Assembly (NCBI GenBank): GCA_943329665.2
Contig: CALQEU020000015.1
Coordinates: 1-64,000 of the forward strand
Length of the DNA: 64,000 bases
Reading direction: 5' to 3'
From: JAJTFW01 sp903922455
Lineage (GTDB): Bacteria > Bacteroidota > Bacteroidia > AKYH767-A > OLB10
Under the pieces are notes generated by a model, which worked only from the letters and a program-made list of their open reading frames with translations, was not told where the DNA came from and ran no database searches. Positions 60,487 to 64,000 of the stretch are shown here, one piece after another. A program made the translations under genes and the position numbers. Every line of letters begins with the position of its first letter. Positions within the stretch are counted from its first letter, which is position 1.

Positions 60487-63400
60487 CTAATTCTGCAAAT
60501 TTTGAAAATAAGAGTTCACGAGGTTCTTATAAAAACCATTGAATCCGGGAGGGATGGTTTTTAGTAATTCTGTCTCACGACCCTTCATTTTCATAAACTC
60601 GGTAAACTGTGGAGGTGTACGATTAATATCGCGCGCCTCACTAGATTCTCTCCTTTCTTCTTGCTCTCTTTCACGCTCTGCCTTTTCAGATTCTAAAAGT
60701 CGGGTGAGTATTTCTTGTTGACGCTTCATGGTAAGTTCGCTAATGCGCTTATTAACAATATCTTTCTCGTTTTGCTCCATTTGCTCAGCGAGTTTACTTA
60801 AGTCGCCCAGCTTCCCTTGCCCGTCTTTATTGTCTTTCATGTTAAGTTGATTGATGGCGTTTCGAAGGGCCTCTTGCTGAGCCGCCATTCTGGCTAACTC
60901 TTCACTCATTCCATCTCCAGGTTTTCCACCAGGCTTATCGCCGGGCTTCTCTCCAGGCTTCTTCCCTTTTTCCATCTTCTCTTTCATCTCCTTGAGTTGT
61001 TGTCCCAACTTCTCCTGCATCTTTTTAACGTCGCCCGCTGTTGGTCCCGGCTTCGGCTTGCCTTTTCCGGGCTTTGGCTTTCCCTGACCTGGTTTATCAC
61101 AGCTCGCATCACTTTCCTTTTGATCTTGCTGCATCTGATCCAAGCTTTCACTTAACATAAGCGCCAAATTATTTACAGCTGTCATTATGAATTGTTGGTT
61201 GGCTCGAGCCTGTGGAACGGTTCTATCTTGTAGATTCAAGAGTGCCTTTTCTGTGTTTGCATTGATGTCGGTGATTTGCTCGTTTACTGCGGAGCTAATC
61301 TGCACCACCCTTTTACTTAAGGCCAATAACGAGTCTTCCAAAATCTTGGCATCATCCTTCAGCTTTCGTTGCTCTTGAGCCATCTTCAAGTATTGAGGAT
61401 TGTTAATATCAACACCCTTCAACTTTTCCATCAACCCTTCTTGGTCGAAACTAAAGCGTAATAGGTTTTCCAATAGGGCGCGCATCGCCTGCATGTCTTC
61501 CTCGTTTTGCTCTTCCTCTTTTTCCTGTTGCTGTTTCTTTATTTTCTGACTGAGGTCTTTCATTTTCTCAGCCGCCTTTTTTTGACTTTGCTTTGCGTTC
61601 TTCTTTTTCCCATTGGAAAGTTGTTGCTCGCTGTCTTGCATGTCTTCCTTGATGGATTCCTCTTCTTTTTCAAAATCCTTCAGCTCCTGAGAATATTCTA
61701 ATTCTTCGTTTTTCTTCTCTATCTCTTCAAGACTCTTTTCGATGTCTTTAAAGTCCTTGTTCAACTCTTTTTGCTCTTCCTTTAGTTTTTCACTTTCCGC
61801 ATCTTTCTGATCGTTCTTATCAGCGAGCTTCTCTTGCTCTTCGGCGAGCTTCTCGAGGTTCTCGGCTGTTTCTTTCATCTTCTCCTCTAACTCTAATTGC
61901 TTGAAGAGCTCCAACGTGCGATCGAGTTGTTTTTCCAGGTCCTTGCTATCGAGCTTCATCTTCTCCACCATGTCTTGAAGTTTCTGTTTGTCGAGTTGTG
62001 CCATTAGCTTTTCCAACTCTTCCATCATCTTCTTCATTTCGGGCGACATCAACTTTTCGAACAGCTCCTCCAGTTGTTTTTGCTTTTGGGCTAATTCGGG
62101 ATCGGGAGTACGAAACTCGTTTTGTTGTTTCGCATTTTCGTCTTGTTGTTTTTGGATTTCGGCAACCTTTTTCTCCAACTCTTTTTGCTGATTCAAAATA
62201 TCGCTCACCTTCTTACGATCTTCGTAGCTAAGGTTCTTTTTGTTCAACAACTCTTTATTCAGGTTGCTCAGATCTTTTTGCAGATCCTTTGCTTTTTTGA
62301 TGCTCTCACTTAAATCTTCTTTTAGTGATTTGTTTCTCGACTCATTCTCTTTTGCCAATTCTTGCACGCTAGGCGCTTTGAAAACGCTAGAAGTGGAGCG
62401 AGCGCTTTTTGGACCATGTACCCCATCATTATCCCAAACCTCAAAATAATATTCAATCTCGTCGCCTGCATTTAACTGAATGGTGGCTAAATCCCAGAAA
62501 TGATAAAACTGATCTTGGGTAACGCCTTTATTAAATCCAAGTGCCGCGGCCTTTGCTTCTTCTTGCACATCTTGTCCATCTTTCTTCAAAAAACGATACT
62601 TGAATTGTAGTTTACTTAAACCATAATCGTCCATCACCATCCCTCTGAAATAAATTCTTTGGTAGGAGCTGGAATCTCTTTGCTCTTCCACTTCAATTTG
62701 TGGGTACTGATCAGGAATCACATTAATCACATAAGCAACGGAGTCTTTCGATTGAATAAATTCATTTCTGTTGCTGATGGTATATCCGCTACTGGAAAGT
62801 AGTTTTCGCACTAAAGAATAATTGTTTTCTTCTCCTTCTTTCAAGGTGTAGGTACTATCGGCAAAGCGTATACGAAGTTCACTTGTGTTCTGTGTGCCGA
62901 TGTTCCAAGTGGCACGAGTTCCGGCAGGAATTAAGAGGTCGCCGGTATTCTTGATAATTTCGTTTTTACGTCCTAAATAGGCCGGGTAATTAAGTTCAAC
63001 AGAAAAATCAACCAATACCGGATTCGGTACTGCTGTTAATGTATAGTCATCCGAATAAAACCCATCTGCCAGTAAACGAAAACTGGTATTACCCTGTACA
63101 TTTCTAAAAGTATAATGAAGCTTATCTAAATTTTCTTTTTCGAGTTTGAAGGTGTTGTTCCCCACTTCAACATACACGTCGCGGGGAATTTCATTGCCAC
63201 TTATTTTTACATCGATGGTAAAATCGTCGAATTGAACCACCTGCAATTTCTCATTCGTTACGTTAAACTGAAACGGTGCTGGCTTCGAATATTTTTTTGT
63301 GTGATGCAAAAGTCGACTCGCTGGATCTGTAATTAAACTAGGCGCGGCAAACAAAATAATGATAAGTGCTAAGAGTGGGAAAGCCGCATAAGGCAAATAC

Positions 63401-63876
63401 TTTCTATTCTTACTTAAGTCGATTGCAGATGAAAAAGCAATGGGGCGAAGCTCTGCACTTTTTTGGTTGATGGATGCGTGAATCAAGGACAAATGCTCAG
63501 GCTCCTGACTAACCTGATCATGAAGTTGAAGCGTATTTAACAGTTTATCACGAATGGGTTGAAAATGTTGTCCAATAATATTAGCTGCTTCTGAATGGCT
63601 GATGGTTTTACCCAATTTATACAGCTTAAACAATGGGGTAAGCACTAGTTTCCAGAGTACAATCCCTGTAGAAATGAGGTATGAATAAAACAGAATCGCT
63701 CTAACTGCAGGATTAAACCACGCCAACGACTCCAAGAGTGTAATAGAAATAAAAAACACCAACAGGAGAGCGAAGGCATAAATGCAGCCACGCATCAATT
63801 GATTGGTATAAAACTTCCGGATGAAAGCGTCCAGCTTCTCCAGCAACTCACGGTAATTATTTTCAGCGGTGGGCAT
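60487..63876 (-). CDS. DUF4175 family membrane and coiled-coil protein
   Basis: A 1129-residue protein of the DUF4175 family. Residues 25-80 hold two membrane spans and a third lies near 160-182. A beta-rich soluble part follows to about 480. Residues 490-800 form a very long, highly charged coiled coil with runs of KEL, EEQEK and DLEK words. A Pro/Gly/Lys-rich stretch (KPGQGKPKPGKGKPKPG) and a second basic helix-rich region precede the end, FYKNLVNSYFQNLQN. It probably spans the envelope, but the function is unknown. The reading frame starts at an ATG; only about 120 bases of featureless DNA remain to the window end. Confidence 0.9.
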   Translation of the reverse strand: MPTAENNYRELLEKLDAFIRKFYTNQLMRGCIYAFALLLVFFISITLLESLAWFNPAVRAILFYSYLISTGIVLWKLVLTPLFKLYKLGKTISHSEAANIIGQHFQPIRDKLLNTLQLHDQVSQEPEHLSLIHASINQKSAELRPIAFSSAIDLSKNRKYLPYAAFPLLALIIILFAAPSLITDPASRLLHHTKKYSKPAPFQFNVTNEKLQVVQFDDFTIDVKISGNEIPRDVYVEVGNNTFKLEKENLDKLHYTFRNVQGNTSFRLLADGFYSDDYTLTAVPNPVLVDFSVELNYPAYLGRKNEIIKNTGDLLIPAGTRATWNIGTQNTSELRIRFADSTYTLKEGEENNYSLVRKLLSSSGYTISNRNEFIQSKDSVAYVINVIPDQYPQIEVEEQRDSSSYQRIYFRGMVMDDYGLSKLQFKYRFLKKDGQDVQEEAKAAALGFNKGVTQDQFYHFWDLATIQLNAGDEIEYYFEVWDNDGVHGPKSARSTSSVFKAPSVQELAKENESRNKSLKEDLSESIKKAKDLQKDLSNLNKELLNKKNLSYEDRKKVSDILNQQKELEKKVAEIQKQQDENAKQQNEFRTPDPELAQKQKQLEELFEKLMSPEMKKMMEELEKLMAQLDKQKLQDMVEKMKLDSKDLEKQLDRTLELFKQLELEEKMKETAENLEKLAEEQEKLADKNDQKDAESEKLKEEQKELNKDFKDIEKSLEEIEKKNEELEYSQELKDFEKEEESIKEDMQDSEQQLSNGKKKNAKQSQKKAAEKMKDLSQKIKKQQQEKEEEQNEEDMQAMRALLENLLRFSFDQEGLMEKLKGVDINNPQYLKMAQEQRKLKDDAKILEDSLLALSKRVVQISSAVNEQITDINANTEKALLNLQDRTVPQARANQQFIMTAVNNLALMLSESLDQMQQDQKESDASCDKPGQGKPKPGKGKPKPGPTAGDVKKMQEKLGQQLKEMKEKMEKGKKPGEKPGDKPGGKPGDGMSEELARMAAQQEALRNAINQLNMKDNKDGQGKLGDLSKLAEQMEQNEKDIVNKRISELTMKRQQEILTRLLESEKAEREREQEERRESSEARDINRTPPQFTEFMKMKGRETELLKTIPPGFNGFYKNLVNSYFQNLQN

Positions 63877-64000
63877 ATTACAAATGTACGAGGAAATCTA
63901 GGTGTTTATTAAACGATTATAAGGTAGAATAATTGTACGCAATAGTAAGGTATAGGGTTCCATCTCCCATTAAACCCATCTTAAGAGGTAAAAAAAGATT

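Overview
The window looks like a chromosomal segment of a member of the Bacteroidota, with a low-to-moderate G+C content judged by eye. Five large secreted proteins carry a signal peptide and a C-terminal type IX secretion (T9SS) sorting domain. Lipoprotein signals of the Bacteroidota kind are common, upstream regions lack Shine-Dalgarno sequences, and a few promoters fit the TTG / TAnnTTTG pattern of this phylum. Several gene neighbourhoods are also typical of it: rbfA - methyltransferase - FtsX permease, and DUF4175 - ATP-binding protein - ybeY - mnmG - methyltransferase. The family or genus cannot be resolved from the sequence alone.

Layout. 1-5.2 kb: repeat arrays, a GxxExxY protein, an MsbA-like ABC exporter, a pirin and a YceI protein. 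5.3-15.3 kb: a DNA-damage island with a LexA/UmuD-like S24 regulator, a second GxxExxY protein, a Y-family polymerase (DinB), a possible 37-residue membrane peptide, an error-prone DnaE, an AAA ATPase with DUF4143, a second pirin and an SRAP/HMCES-type abasic-site protein. 15.5-28.2 kb: a T9SS beta-propeller-like protein, an RluB-type pseudouridine synthase with a long repetitive tail, YraN, LD-carboxypeptidase, MetG, a lipoprotein esterase and a secreted endonuclease I. 28.3-31.4 kb: an arsenic operon read leftwards (arsR, arsM, arsC, an aquaglyceroporin and a rhodanese-thioredoxin lipoprotein) with two matching 16-bp operator-like palindromes. 31.5-42.3 kb: tRNA-Arg(CCT), a cyclase, an Omp28-like lipoprotein, the relic of a tetR-tolC efflux operon, a T9SS protein, xseA-xseB, a META lipoprotein, a beta-barrel protein, an EamA transporter, a LolC/E-like permease, a methyltransferase and rbfA. 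42.6-55.6 kb: a 1467-residue subtilase, rsmI, a polytopic membrane protein, a three-gene secreted operon with a MopE-like Cys-rich repeat protein, an internally deleted IS4-type transposase relic and a PKD-domain T9SS protein. 55.7-63.9 kb: methyltransferase, mnmG, ybeY, an anti-sigma-like ATPase and DUF4175.

Three things stand out. First, a 22-bp motif is shared between the dinB promoter region and the region just before the 37-residue membrane ORF upstream of dnaE; this suggests one damage regulon that may include a small membrane peptide. Second, parS-like sites, an inverted pair of DnaA-box-like sequences, an AT-rich stretch and a four-unit 64-bp repeat cluster around mnmG and could mark an origin or segregation locus. 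Third, intergenic spaces are filled with many unrelated short-period arrays and palindromes, several of which run up to or into gene ends and a few of which appear to have expanded inside coding sequence.
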